From Prevotella sp. UBA6447 (GTDB taxonomy: Bacteria; Bacteroidota; Bacteroidia; Bacteroidales; Bacteroidaceae), in assembly GCA_002437115.1 (NCBI GenBank), contig DJOD01000055.1:68585-132584 (forward strand): a DNA stretch of 64,000 nucleotides. The letters are read 5' to 3'. The translations under genes were made by a program, and so were the position numbers. The notes under the pieces are model-generated. The model made no database searches. It was given only the letters and a program-made list of their open reading frames with translations, and was not told where the DNA came from. Positions within the stretch are counted from its first letter, which is position 1. The number at the start of each line of letters is the position of its first letter. Positions 52,321-61,068 of the stretch are shown piece after piece.

Positions 52321-53592
52321 TCACTTGGTGTTCCACCGCAAGCCCACAGTCAAGCTGAATCCCAAGGGTCGATCCGTATAGGCAGACTCAACCCCACTTC
52401 CATTTTTGAAATGGTAGTTCACACCTGGCTCAGCATAGATGCCAACCGACTTCGACAGGGAGAAGCCTATGCCCGCAGCCGCGCCAACGCTTAACAAAAG
52501 TCTGCCTTCTGTAACAGACTCGTCGCCCGAATCGCATTGATAGTTTCCCTTCACCAACTTCTCCACCTCTCCTCCAGCTGTAGCGTAAACATGAAGGCGA
52601 CGAGTACTCCACAAGTCATAGCTTACACCCACGGGCACACCTATATAATGAAGGCTCTGGATCCCGATGATGTCATGTGGATTCACAGCATCCTTAAAGT
52701 CTGATTTCAAATAAGCATAGTTCAAGCCTGTCTGCAAACTCCAGCGATTGCCAAGCGGCACACGCACTGACACGCCCACCTTTACGGGTTGATAGTGCTT
52801 AGCATTGCCCCCAGGCACTTGTGCATGGCCAATGCCCGCCAACGACGAATTCTTATCGCCCAAGCCATAGCCAAATGGCGCAGAGACATAGTAGTCAAGA
52901 TACTGGCTGCCAGCTACTCCGTCAAGGTTTAAGCTCGGCATGCCCGACACATGGGCAGACAACTGCACGGAACCTCGGTTAGCCATCTCGTCCCCCAAGC
53001 CATTCTCAACAGAGGTTTGTTGCGTATGGCGTTGGACGGAAGATCGTTCAACGACCTTGCCGCGCACCACGTTGCTCACCTGTCCAGACAAACTATCGTG
53101 ACAGCCATCCACTACCTGCTCACGCATATGGCCAGCATCAGCCAACGCAAGTTGGGCAGTAGACAAGACAGCGTGCGAAGCTCTTTCTGACCCACAGGCA
53201 GCTTCATCGGTTCCCGCCATCCATGCCTTGACCTTAGTCATTGTAGCCACAAGGGGAGACGCATCCAGCCCATTGGCGTTACTAACAAGATGGCGCACTT
53301 CTTGTTGAGCAGACGAGTCAGGCAATCTAAGACGACCTATGATTGGTTGCTCCTCCTGGTTGGCACGCGGCCAAAAGCAGACACCCAATATCACAGCCGC
53401 AGCCACAACGGCAGCCACAGCTTCCCCGCGCCCCACACGAAAGCCAAGCAGACGAGCCTGGCACTTGCCGTAGGCCGGTCGGAGATTTCGGCGTGCCATC
53501 TCCTTCTTGATGTCACTTAGCAATCCTTGAGGGGCGTTGCATTGGGCATCCTGGAGAATTTTGCGTGTGTCATTTGTCCAATTCCTGTTCAT
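52321..53592 (-). CDS. Membrane-anchored outer-membrane-barrel protein, partner of the ECF sigma factor
   Basis: The protein has 423 aa. Residues 1-55 are cytoplasmic and charged (TNDTRKILQDAQCNAPQGLL, DIKKEMARR). One membrane helix is at about 56-76 (GEAVAAVVAAAVILGVCFW). A long polar linker follows to about 220. The last ~200 residues read as a small porin-like barrel (VKVGVSVRVPLGNRWSLQTG, YAEPGVNYHFKNGSG, ending LTVGLRWNTK). The start overlaps the sigma gene stop (ATGA), so the pair is coupled. The N-terminus is the place where an anti-sigma function would sit, but it shows no known anti-sigma motif. Confidence 0.7.
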   Translation of the reverse strand: MNRNWTNDTRKILQDAQCNAPQGLLSDIKKEMARRNLRPAYGKCQARLLGFRVGRGEAVAAVVAAAVILGVCFWPRANQEEQPIIGRLRLPDSSAQQEVRHLVSNANGLDASPLVATMTKVKAWMAGTDEAACGSERASHAVLSTAQLALADAGHMREQVVDGCHDSLSGQVSNVVRGKVVERSSVQRHTQQTSVENGLGDEMANRGSVQLSAHVSGMPSLNLDGVAGSQYLDYYVSAPFGYGLGDKNSSLAGIGHAQVPGGNAKHYQPVKVGVSVRVPLGNRWSLQTGLNYAYLKSDFKDAVNPHDIIGIQSLHYIGVPVGVSYDLWSTRRLHVYATAGGEVEKLVKGNYQCDSGDESVTEGRLLLSVGAAAGIGFSLSKSVGIYAEPGVNYHFKNGSGVESAYTDRPLGFSLTVGLRWNTK

Positions 53593-54149
53593 TGCCTGTT
53601 TCGTTTATAATCCTTGATGATACGAGCCAACATATTTCTGGCCCTATGTAGCTGCGAGGCTGACGTGTCGGGCTTGATGTCAAGCAACCTTGCTATTTCC
53701 TTGTGGCTCTTGCCTTCCACCACATAGAGGTTAAGAACCGTTCGGTAACCATCTGGCAACTGCCGCACGAGGTTGGCAAGTTCGTTTGCTGTCAGTCCAT
53801 CAGTCTCGGGGTCATCGTCGGGTAAATCCGGTGGGTCGGCTTCCATGCGGTCAATGGGAGATCGGCTACGCTGACGCAACCATTGCAAGCTCTCATTCAC
53901 CACGATACGCCCTATCCAAGCCTTGAGGGAGCCCACACCACGATAGTCGAACTTGCCAATAGTAGTGAAAATCTTGATGAAAGATTCTTGGAGAACATCC
54001 CTCACATCATCATCGTCTGAAATATATCGGGCACAGATAGCCGTGAGATAGTTGGCATATTCAGAGTATAGCATTTCCATAGCCGAAGCATCGCCCCGAC
54101 GAAAAAGATTCACTATCGCTTGTTCCCTGTCGTTTCCCAATATACGCAT
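53589..54149 (-). CDS. ECF-type RNA polymerase sigma factor
   Basis: A sigma-70 family factor of 186 aa from the start at 54149 (or 193 aa from 54170). Region 2 is clear (LFRRGDASAMEMLYSEYANY, DDDVRDVLQESFIKIFTTIG), as is region 4 (LVRQLPDGYRTVLNLYVVEG, KSHKEIARLLDIKPDTSASQ). It lacks regions 1 and 3, as ECF factors do. The acidic linker between the domains is DPPDLPDDDPETDG. It is followed, with ATGA overlap, by the membrane barrel protein. Confidence 0.93.
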   Translation of the reverse strand: MRILGNDREQAIVNLFRRGDASAMEMLYSEYANYLTAICARYISDDDDVRDVLQESFIKIFTTIGKFDYRGVGSLKAWIGRIVVNESLQWLRQRSRSPIDRMEADPPDLPDDDPETDGLTANELANLVRQLPDGYRTVLNLYVVEGKSHKEIARLLDIKPDTSASQLHRARNMLARIIKDYKRNRQ

Positions 54150-54170
54150 TCCAAATGCAAATGTAGCCAT

Positions 54171-54457
54171 TTTTCACGGCTCCTCACGATTTCGACATGT
54201 TTTCTTATTAAGAAATGCGCGAAGCATCAGAAACTTGCACACGCCCAAACAAAAAAACTTTTATCCGCGAAGGACACATAACACTGTTTATATCAAAAGG
54301 CTTTTCCTAAAGTGACAAGGCCACAACAGAATCAGTTGCCACGGATAGAAAAATATTTGGCCTTCGGATGCAAGGATATCAGGCAATCCGCATTTACTCT
54401 ATGAAAACTTGATGGCAACATCATTAAAATAAACCAAACATAAACAAAACAACTATC
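54171..54457. other. Divergent intergenic region of the sigma factor and DUF4840-like genes
   Basis: About 290 nt, AT-rich, between divergent genes. I find no TAnnTTTG box in either direction, so one or both genes may be read by another sigma factor, possibly the ECF factor itself. No other structure is obvious. Confidence 0.4.
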
Positions 54458-55060
54458 ATGAAAAAGTTTCATCTCATCACCATGATGATTTGCTGCGTGG
54501 CAGCAGTGGTCTTTACCGCCTGCAACGACGACGATGACTACAAAGGTCTCACTCCAGAACAGAAAACAGAGGCTTGCAACATCGTGAAAGGTGTCTATGA
54601 GGGTGAGCTGATTTATCCATCGGCAAACCCCAGTGACAAGTCAGACGTGTCCGACACTTTGGACGCGAAATGGGAAATCAAGAGCGACTCGGTTATGGTG
54701 ATTCGCAACTTCCCCATGAGCCTCCTTGCCACCAACGTCTCCAACAAGGATCTTGCAGAAGCGTTGAAAACGCAACAGGCACGCGACATGAAGTGCTACA
54801 TCGACTTCGCACAAGTGACTCCTGTCACTTTCTTCATCAACCCGACATTGCAGAGCTTCACGCTCAACTACGGCGGCAAGGACCATCTTGTGCAGATTGC
54901 CATGCTTGGCAACAACATCTACTCATTTGGTGCCTACGACTCAACCAAGAAGCTGTTGCAGATGCAGATTGTTGAAGCGGCTATCTACGTGAACGGCATC
55001 TTGCAGAAGAGTGCATTGGGGTCTGCTGTTCCTTTTATCTTTAGGGCTACCAAACAATAA
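54458..55060 (+). CDS. DUF4840-like lipoprotein (paralogue of 12166-12783)
   Basis: The protein has 200 aa with lipoprotein signal AAVVFTACNDDDD (Cys about 22) and an acidic stretch after it. The body shares with the product of 12166-12783 the line LTPEQKTEACNIVKGVYEGE and WEIKSDSVMVIRNFPMSLLA. The fold is unknown. It is divergent from the ECF sigma gene, which suggests, but does not show, that it belongs to that regulon. A clear terminator follows. Confidence 0.72.
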   Translation: MKKFHLITMMICCVAAVVFTACNDDDDYKGLTPEQKTEACNIVKGVYEGELIYPSANPSDKSDVSDTLDAKWEIKSDSVMVIRNFPMSLLATNVSNKDLAEALKTQQARDMKCYIDFAQVTPVTFFINPTLQSFTLNYGGKDHLVQIAMLGNNIYSFGAYDSTKKLLQMQIVEAAIYVNGILQKSALGSAVPFIFRATKQ

Positions 55061-55140
55061 GAAACTCATAGTTTAAACGGACAGAGCCTATCATACTCTC
55101 ACACGCTCCGTCGGATTACCACCACTCGAGCAAGAGGCAT

Positions 55141-55181
55141 AAAAAGGTCTGGCAGTTCATTACGGCTGCCAGACTTTTTTT
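55141..55181 (+). terminator. Terminator after the DUF4840-like gene
   Basis: GTCTGGCAG and CTGCCAGAC form a perfect stem around 10 nt, followed by TTTTTTT; AAAAA precedes it. Confidence 0.9.
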
Positions 55182-55233
55182 ATTTCTTCTTAAAAGCAGG
55201 AAACGTAAACACAAAACTTGCCAACGTGAACAA

Positions 55234-55266
55234 CAAAAAAATCCTGTAAGCAAAACGCCTACAGGA
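55234..55266 (-). terminator. Terminator after tRNA-Met
   Basis: On the minus strand TCCTGTAGGC pairs with GCTTACAGGA (one mismatch) and is followed by TTTTTTT. It ends 11 nt beyond the tRNA. Confidence 0.85.
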
Positions 55267-55276
55267 CTTATTAACG

Positions 55277-55350
55277 TAGCGGGGGTGGGTCACGATCCCA
55301 CGACCTCCGGATTATGAATCCGACGCTCTAACCAGCTGAGCTATCCCGCC
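55277..55350 (-). tRNA. tRNA-Met (anticodon CAT)
   Basis: The 74-nt gene reads GGCGGGATAGCTCAGCTGGT at its 5' end and has anticodon loop TTCATAA. The acceptor is GGCGGGA with CCCCGCT and discriminator A; the last pair (A7 with C66) does not match. The T-arm is GTGGG-ATCGTGA-CCCAC, so its loop lacks the usual TTC. The D-arm is GCTC...GAGC. No CCA is encoded. It is of elongator Met type, though a CAT anticodon could also be an Ile-lysidine tRNA. It has its own promoter and terminator. Confidence 0.88.
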
Positions 55351-55383
55351 ATCATTTTCAGCTTCTCTTCCGAAAAGCGATTG

Positions 55384-55415
55384 CAAAGGTAGTCATTTAT
55401 TTTTGTTCCTCCAAA
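55384..55415 (-). promoter_or_regulatory. Promoter of tRNA-Met
   Basis: On the minus strand TTTG (55412-55415), 20 nt, TACCTTTG (55384-55391). It is about 33 nt ahead of the mature 5' end. Confidence 0.8.
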
Positions 55416-55510
55416 TTTTCTGGCAGAATTATTTCGTCGGAAAACAAAATTCATTGACTTTCATGGATTTGACAGTAGCAAGTTTCGCATACACCTCATG
55501 CTTTCACGCC

Positions 55511-56494
55511 TTAAGCCTTTTGTTCAAGCCCTTTCTTGCGCACCAGCCAAATCTCCACCGAGTTGATGATGTTCTGCCACAGGATGTAGCAGCCTGGCCC
55601 TACGGAACTCAAGGGGTTGAGGAAAGCCGTGGAAACCCAAATGGAAAAAGCGGTGTTCTTCTGCCCTAAACTTTGTCCAGCCTCAATGGTCTTGCCGAAA
55701 TAATGGCCTATGAAACGTCCAGTAGCAAACTGGATGATGCAAAGCACCAATCCCATCAAGGCGATGGACAACAGAAACACCATCGAAGTCTCATGCCAAG
55801 CCTCAGCGATATTCATGGCCGTGGTACCTGAGACCACTACGAGCGACCCGCCCCAAAGGTAATAGCTCAAGTCGGGAATGGAGACGATACGACGCTGCAA
55901 ACGCGGGAAAGCGTGCTTGGTGACAAAAGCGAAAAGCATGGGCAGCAACAATACGGCACTTACTTTCCACAAAATCTGTATGAACACAGAAAAGAATTCT
56001 ATATGCGAAGCGGCTTCCGTGGCTTGCGGCAATATGGGGAAGCAAAGTGGGATGAGCAACGCCGAAAGGAAATTGGACAAGAATGTGTATGTCGTCATCT
56101 CCTCAAGGTTGCCACCAAGCTTAGCCGTTACCACAGGAGCGGCAGCGGCACAGGGACCTATGATGCACACCAGGACTGACTCAATCAGAACCAGTTGTTC
56201 CCCTGTGACATCAAGAACAACCGCAGCCCCCACCAAGATCAGCACGAAGACTATTTGCTGAACACAAATCCACAAATGCCACTTGACAGGCAACAATTTG
56301 CGGAAATCGACCTTGCAAAACGTGACATACAAAATAAGGAACATGAAGTCGGGAAGCACATGGTCGTTATAAGGAGCATACCACTGTCCGATGGGCTTCA
56401 AGAATGAAACTGAGCTGAAAAGAACATAGACACATATACCTGTGAAAATGGCCACAGGAAGCGTCCAATTTTTCAAAAACCTAATAAGTGACAT
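55511..56494 (-). CDS. BASS-family (bile acid:sodium symporter-like) transporter
   Basis: The start at 56494 (MSLIRFLKNWTLPVAIFTGI) gives 327 aa with about nine or ten membrane helices. The family hallmarks are a Gly/Ala/Pro-rich crossing region (LVCIIGPCAAAAPVVTAKLG) and a second one near the end (AFSIWVSTAFLNPLSSVGPG). BASS proteins carry organic anions with sodium; the substrate here is unknown. It is the last gene of the hpt-adk-obg-pgeF-M23 series, 13 nt after the M23 gene. Confidence 0.8.
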   Translation of the reverse strand: MSLIRFLKNWTLPVAIFTGICVYVLFSSVSFLKPIGQWYAPYNDHVLPDFMFLILYVTFCKVDFRKLLPVKWHLWICVQQIVFVLILVGAAVVLDVTGEQLVLIESVLVCIIGPCAAAAPVVTAKLGGNLEEMTTYTFLSNFLSALLIPLCFPILPQATEAASHIEFFSVFIQILWKVSAVLLLPMLFAFVTKHAFPRLQRRIVSIPDLSYYLWGGSLVVVSGTTAMNIAEAWHETSMVFLLSIALMGLVLCIIQFATGRFIGHYFGKTIEAGQSLGQKNTAFSIWVSTAFLNPLSSVGPGCYILWQNIINSVEIWLVRKKGLEQKA

Positions 56495-56507
56495 ATCTAT
56501 CGATTGA

Positions 56508-57629
56508 TTATTTAATCGTCCCATTGCTCCCCAGCGTCAGCACCCCTGCTTTCAACTGGTGGCTGGCATGGTCGAAGAACACACCAGGGTTGATGGAGCG
56601 ATTCTTGAAACGCAACTCAAAATGCAGGTGAGGCGTAGTGGCACGCCCTGTCCGTCCTGTGTAGCCAATCACCTGTCCAGCTTTCACCTTCTGCCCTATT
56701 GACACAATATTTTTCGACTGGTGACTGTAACAGGTAGAAAAGCCATAGGCATGTCGGATTACGATGTAGTTACCATAAGCGTAATAAGGTCCCGATTGCA
56801 CCACCACCCCGTCGAATGCTGCCAGCACTTCATCATTGGGCTTGGTCTTGATGTCCACGCCCGAATGGGTCTTTCTGCCACGCCTACCATAAGGACTGAT
56901 GACTCGGGCTCCAGGCAGCGGATACGACCAGCGTTCCTTTTCCATCTTGCTCAAGTCAATCTGGAACGTGGAACTCTTCAAGAAAGGGTCCTCGTCCACG
57001 TCATCGGGATCGAGCGATACCTTTTGTTGCTTTTCCCCCTTCACAACAGACAGGTCAACGAGATCGCCGTTCTTGCGGCACACGACCACCTGCCTGCGCA
57101 ACCGGTGACTCTTTGTCTCAAGGATGATTTCCGGGTTTACCCAGCAACCGTTGACCAAAATGGCAAAAAGGCAAGCCGCTTTCCTGCCATCCCCACCTAC
57201 GATTGCAATGGTCTGCCCTGCCTTGACACGCTGGCCTACCTTCACCAAGTTCTGCGCATTTTGGCCATAAACCGTTTCCAAGCCATTGTCATGTCGAATG
57301 ACAACCAAGTTGCCATATTGCTCCGACTTGCGCGACAACCTCACCATCCCCGCAAACATCGCCTTCACGGCATCTCCTCGCGAGGTGGCAATCTCAAGCG
57401 CCTGTCCTCCTTTCACCTCAGCTTTTCCGACAGGCAACGGGAAGGAATACTCATTGTCCTTGAGAATGGAGAAGTTGATTTCGAAAGCATTGCTTTGCAC
57501 AAACAACCCAGGCGTTGGCACGCTAATAACTGTCTGTTCTGTTGTCGAGAAGCGATGTTGCGCGTGCAGTTCAGGGCTTGCCAAAAGGGCAAGCAACAAT
57601 AGGGATATATAAATGGATAGTCTCTTCAT
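56508..57629 (-). CDS. M23-family peptidase with a degenerate first domain
   Basis: The protein has 373 aa with signal MKRLSIYISLLLLALLASPE. The C-terminal half is an intact M23 (LytM) endopeptidase: ISPYGRRGRKTHSGVDIKTK with the H-x3-D zinc ligands and TTPHLHFELRFKNR with H-x-H. The N-terminal half repeats the same fold (GDAVKAMFAGMVRLSRKSEQ, YGNLVVIRHDNGLETVYGQN, VGQRVKAGQTIAIVGGDGRK) but lacks the zinc ligands, so it is likely a regulatory or binding domain. It should cut peptide cross-links in the wall or help activate amidases. Confidence 0.88.
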   Translation of the reverse strand: MKRLSIYISLLLLALLASPELHAQHRFSTTEQTVISVPTPGLFVQSNAFEINFSILKDNEYSFPLPVGKAEVKGGQALEIATSRGDAVKAMFAGMVRLSRKSEQYGNLVVIRHDNGLETVYGQNAQNLVKVGQRVKAGQTIAIVGGDGRKAACLFAILVNGCWVNPEIILETKSHRLRRQVVVCRKNGDLVDLSVVKGEKQQKVSLDPDDVDEDPFLKSSTFQIDLSKMEKERWSYPLPGARVISPYGRRGRKTHSGVDIKTKPNDEVLAAFDGVVVQSGPYYAYGNYIVIRHAYGFSTCYSHQSKNIVSIGQKVKAGQVIGYTGRTGRATTPHLHFELRFKNRSINPGVFFDHASHQLKAGVLTLGSNGTIK

Positions 57630-57676
57630 GAATCAAATGTAAAAAATCATAGAGACCTTGTGGCGTCACATCTCCT

Positions 57677-58462
57677 TCAACGCAGAATGATACCGGTGTA
57701 AATGCGGCCAGATGCTGTTCCAAGTCGACGTGCCGAGAAATAATCATCCACTCGGTCAAAGGTACAGATACCAGAGGCCTGTATGTTATCGGGCTTCACG
57801 CCACAATCCTCCAGTTGTAACTGATTGCACAAGGGCAAGTTGATATGCCATTTGGCATAACGCTTGGCAATGCGACTCATGTCAAAACGAGCCTCCGCAA
57901 AGCGGTCGTAGACCTCCTGCCCCACTTCGAAGTTGGGCAACGAGATGCCCGGGCCTATCACGGCACGCACGTCAGCCGCTCGCGTGCCGTAAGCCCTGCC
58001 CATCGCTTGCAGAGTCTTGACCACAATGCGTTGCACCGTTCCGCGCCATCCTGCATGAACAGCGGCAACAGCATCATGGCTTGGATCGTAAAGCAACACA
58101 GGAATGCAGTCGGCTGTCGACACACCAACACACGTGCTCCTAAGCTGGGTCATTAGAGCGTCATAACCATCGAGAGCCGCCATTTGGCCCTGTTCCGACA
58201 AACAAAACAGATTGCCCGTAATGGCAAGACAGCGGTCTCCATGCACCTGATGAGGCAAAACAATGCGTTCTGCAGGCAACCGCAGCTCTTGCGACAACGC
58301 CGCTCTATTGGCCGACACGGCCGTCGGGTCGTCACCACAGTAAGGGTTCAGGTTGAAACCAGCATAGCTACCCTTGCCCGCGCCGCCATGGCGTGTGGTC
58401 GAAAAGGCCATAACCTGGCTGGCCATGGAGTAAATGTCAAGAATGGGTCTGAAGGGTATCAC
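57677..58462 (-). CDS. pgeF: PgeF/YfiH-family purine nucleoside phosphorylase (laccase domain)
   Basis: The protein has 261 aa of the YfiH/LACC1 family. Visible: AFSTTRHGGAGKGSYAGFNL, VLPHQVHGD, the metal-site STADCIPVLLYD and AAVHAGWRGTV with the His-Cys-His set, and GICTFDRVDDYFSARRLG. Members act on adenosine/inosine and in E. coli edit peptidoglycan precursors. The frame opens with GTG at 58462; the distance to STTRHGG then fits the family, whereas the first ATG (58426) would shorten the first strand. It lies 29 nt after obg. Confidence 0.88.
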   Translation of the reverse strand: MIPFRPILDIYSMASQVMAFSTTRHGGAGKGSYAGFNLNPYCGDDPTAVSANRAALSQELRLPAERIVLPHQVHGDRCLAITGNLFCLSEQGQMAALDGYDALMTQLRSTCVGVSTADCIPVLLYDPSHDAVAAVHAGWRGTVQRIVVKTLQAMGRAYGTRAADVRAVIGPGISLPNFEVGQEVYDRFAEARFDMSRIAKRYAKWHINLPLCNQLQLEDCGVKPDNIQASGICTFDRVDDYFSARRLGTASGRIYTGIILR

Positions 58463-58491
58463 AGCAGAAAAGGGGCCCCCACAGGGCTAAA

Positions 58492-59664
58492 TTATTGTTT
58501 GTCGTCTTCCAAGTCAACGATTTCGAAATCGTCCGAGTCGTCCTCAAGGTCTTCCAGGTCGAAGACCTCCATCTCGTCGGCTCCCTCCTCATGCATCTCC
58601 TCCCTGATTCGCGTCATGTCCTTGTCGCGGTGCACCAAGGTATCCTCGGCGGTGATCTCCTGCAACTTGTTGCTTTCGTTGTTGAGTTCGTCCCAAAGGA
58701 CATCCTTCAACTCGTCAAGCCCAAATCCACTGACAGAAGATATGAAGACCACTGGCAAGTCAGTAGGAAGCGTTTCTCTCAACATGCTGATGAGCTCGTC
58801 GTCGAGCAAGTCGCTCTTGGTTACGGCCAGCACGCGGTGCTTGTCGAGCATGTCGGGGTTAAACTTCCTCAGCTCACCCAGCAACACGTCATAGTCGTGC
58901 TTGATGTCGTCGGTGTCGCCAGGCACCATGAACAACAACAGCGAGTTGCGTTCGATGTGGCGCAAGAAGCGCAAGCCAAGGCCTTTGCCCTCACTGGCTC
59001 CCTCGATGATTCCCGGTATGTCGGCCATGACAAACGACTTGGCATCACGGTAAGGTACAATTCCCAGCGAGGGTTCCAAGGTGGTAAACGGGTAATTGGC
59101 TATCTTGGGGCGCGCGCTCGACAAGGCCGAGAGCAACGTAGACTTGCCCGCGTTGGGGAAGCCCACCAAGCCCACGTCGGCCAAAAGCTTCAGCTCCAGG
59201 ATGACGGTCATTTCCTGTAAAGGCTCGCCTGGCTGCGCAAAACGCGGCGTCTGGCGAGTCGCTGTACGGAACTGATAGTTGCCGAGACCGCCTCGACCGC
59301 CTTTCAGCAGCACGACCTCCTGGCCGTCGTAAGTGACATCGCAGACATACTTGCCCGACTCAGCGTCATAGACAACCGTGCCGCAAGGCACGTCGATGTA
59401 GGCGTTCTTTCCGTTGGTGCCATGACACTTGTCGCGCCCACCATTGCCTCCGTGTTCCGCGAAGATATGCTTTTGGTATTTTAAGTGCAACAAAGTCCAG
59501 TAGTTATGATTGCCACGAAGAATCACGCTGCCACCATTTCCACCGTCACCGCCATCGGGACCGCCATTGGGCTGGTATTTCACGTGGCGAAGGTGCATAG
59601 ATCCCCTACCGCCCTTTCCCGAGCGGCAGACGATACGCACATAGTCTACGAAGTTGGATTCCAT
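58492..59664 (-). CDS. obg: GTPase Obg
   Basis: A ribosome-associated GTPase of 390 aa. The Gly-rich Obg fold is at 1-160 ([34 protein letters not shown]). The G domain has the P-loop [16 protein letters not shown]3 in [16 protein letters not shown], and TKSD. An acidic C-terminal tail rich in Asp, Glu and Leu ([20 protein letters not shown]) ends it. It takes part in 50S assembly and stress control. It lies 33 nt after adk. Confidence 0.97.
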   Translation of the reverse strand: MESNFVDYVRIVCRSGKGGRGSMHLRHVKYQPNGGPDGGDGGNGGSVILRGNHNYWTLLHLKYQKHIFAEHGGNGGRDKCHGTNGKNAYIDVPCGTVVYDAESGKYVCDVTYDGQEVVLLKGGRGGLGNYQFRTATRQTPRFAQPGEPLQEMTVILELKLLADVGLVGFPNAGKSTLLSALSSARPKIANYPFTTLEPSLGIVPYRDAKSFVMADIPGIIEGASEGKGLGLRFLRHIERNSLLLFMVPGDTDDIKHDYDVLLGELRKFNPDMLDKHRVLAVTKSDLLDDELISMLRETLPTDLPVVFISSVSGFGLDELKDVLWDELNNESNKLQEITAEDTLVHRDKDMTRIREEMHEEGADEMEVFDLEDLEDDSDDFEIVDLEDDKQ

Positions 59665-59697
59665 GTCAGATGCTTAAAGGGGTGTGGTTCTTTTGTG

Positions 59698-60270
59698 TTA
59701 CAGAGAATCGATGATGTCACAGACATCGCCGAAGATACGGTCTATCTCACCCAGTCCGTCAACGCCGTGGAAAAGGCCTTCTTCCTTGTACCAGTCGCAA
59801 AGGGGCTGCGTCTGAGTGTGGTAAACGTTGAGACGTTTCTTGATGGTCTCCTCGTTGTCGTCGCTTCGCCCGCTCACCTTGCCACGCAGCACGAGACGGG
59901 TCACCAGCTCCTCGTCGGGCACGTGGAGCTCAATCATGGCAGCCACCTTGTGACCGCGCTTGGCCAGCATGGCCTTCAGGGCTTCTGCCTGCGGAATGGT
60001 GCGGGGGAAGCCGTCGAAGATGACCCCCTTGTGGTCTTTGCCGAAGCTATCGTACACGTCAGCCAGAATGCCTACCATCAGCTCGTCGGGGATAAGCTTT
60101 CCCTCGTCGATGTATCCCTTGGCGGTCTTTCCCAGCTCCGTTCCGCGCTTGATTTGGTCGCGAAGCACATCACCAGTGGAAATGTGCTTAAATCCGTACT
60201 TCTCAATGAGCTTGTCGCTCTGTGTGCCCTTGCCTGAACCAGGAGCACCGAAAATAACAATGTTCTTCAT
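59698..60270 (-). CDS. adk: Adenylate kinase
   Basis: The enzyme (190 aa) catalyses ATP + AMP to 2 ADP. The P-loop is FGAPGSGKGTQSDKL, followed by HISTGDVLRDQI (AMP site), VIFDGFPRTIPQAEAL and RLVLRGKVSGRSDD. It is of the short type without a zinc-binding LID, as in other Bacteroidetes. It starts 2 nt after the hpt stop, so the two are in one operon; both work on purine nucleotides. Confidence 0.97.
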   Translation of the reverse strand: MKNIVIFGAPGSGKGTQSDKLIEKYGFKHISTGDVLRDQIKRGTELGKTAKGYIDEGKLIPDELMVGILADVYDSFGKDHKGVIFDGFPRTIPQAEALKAMLAKRGHKVAAMIELHVPDEELVTRLVLRGKVSGRSDDNEETIKKRLNVYHTQTQPLCDWYKEEGLFHGVDGLGEIDRIFGDVCDIIDSL

Positions 60271-60272
60271 TT

Positions 60273-60809
60273 TTATTCCACTATCGTGTAAATATCTCTC
60301 AAATTTCTTCCTTGCTGATCATAGTCAAGACCATAGCCCACGATGAAATCGTTAGGAATCTCCATGGCAACATATTCGATATTGAGGGGCACCTGGAGCT
60401 TGCCGGGCTTAACAAGCATTGTGCAGATGTGGAGGCTCTCCGGGTCACGTGTCCCCAATTGCTCGAGCATGCGCTTCATGGTGAAGCCCGTGTCGACGAT
60501 GTCTTCCACGATGACAACCGTGCGGCCTTTCAGGTCTTCGTTGATACCGATCACCTCCTTAATCTTGCCCGAAGAAACAGTGCCCTGGTAGGAAGCAAGC
60601 TTCACAAACGAGATTTCACACGGAATGGTAATCATCCGCATCAGGTCGGCGGCAAACATGAACGAGCCGTTCAACACGGCCAGGAAAAGGGGATTCTTGC
60701 CCTTCATGTCCTCATTCAACTTGTCGGCTACGGCCTTCACACGCCGCTGGATCTCTGCCTCAGGGATAAACGTGCGGAACGTCTTATCCTTCACTTTAAC
60801 TATGCTCAT
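60273..60809 (-). CDS. hpt: Hypoxanthine phosphoribosyltransferase
   Basis: The enzyme (178 aa) salvages hypoxanthine (and usually guanine) with PRPP. Type I PRTase features: NPLFLAVLNGSFMFAADLMR, the flexible loop region SFVKLASYQGTVSSG, and the PRPP motif TVVIVEDIVDTGFTMKRML. C-terminal DFIVGYGLDYDQQGRNL is the purine-binding end. It is the first gene of the hpt-adk-obg-pgeF-M23-BASS series, with a -7 element 27 nt ahead. Confidence 0.95.
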   Translation of the reverse strand: MSIVKVKDKTFRTFIPEAEIQRRVKAVADKLNEDMKGKNPLFLAVLNGSFMFAADLMRMITIPCEISFVKLASYQGTVSSGKIKEVIGINEDLKGRTVVIVEDIVDTGFTMKRMLEQLGTRDPESLHICTMLVKPGKLQVPLNIEYVAMEIPNDFIVGYGLDYDQQGRNLRDIYTIVE

Positions 60810-60835
60810 GTGGCTTTATTTCTAAAAATATGTTG

Positions 60836-60843
60836 CAAAATTA
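60836..60843 (-). promoter_or_regulatory. -7 element of the hpt-adk-obg operon
   Basis: TAATTTTG on the minus strand, 26 nt before the hpt start. There is no exact TTTG 19-21 nt upstream. Confidence 0.5.
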
Positions 60844-61030
60844 CGAAAATATGCTGAGACCAACAAGCCACAACAGAAAAAGAACACATCATGTTGCGAT
60901 TATCCTGGCACAAGCAAAGCACGAGCCACAATGTCTCACGCACACGCCACCTAAAAGCGAGGGCACGCGACAGCAACCACAAGGCTAACAAGAATTATCA
61001 TTGTGAAGCTTTAAAAAAGGTATAAATCCT

Positions 61031-61061
61031 TTTGATATATCGCGTGTTTGCACTAACTTTG
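61031..61061 (+). promoter_or_regulatory. Full promoter ending 7 nt before a start codon
   Basis: TTTG (61031-61034), 19 nt, TAACTTTG (61054-61061): exact consensus. The ATG of the next gene is at 61069, so the predicted transcript has almost no leader. Confidence 0.8.
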
Positions 61062-61068
61062 CAATGTT

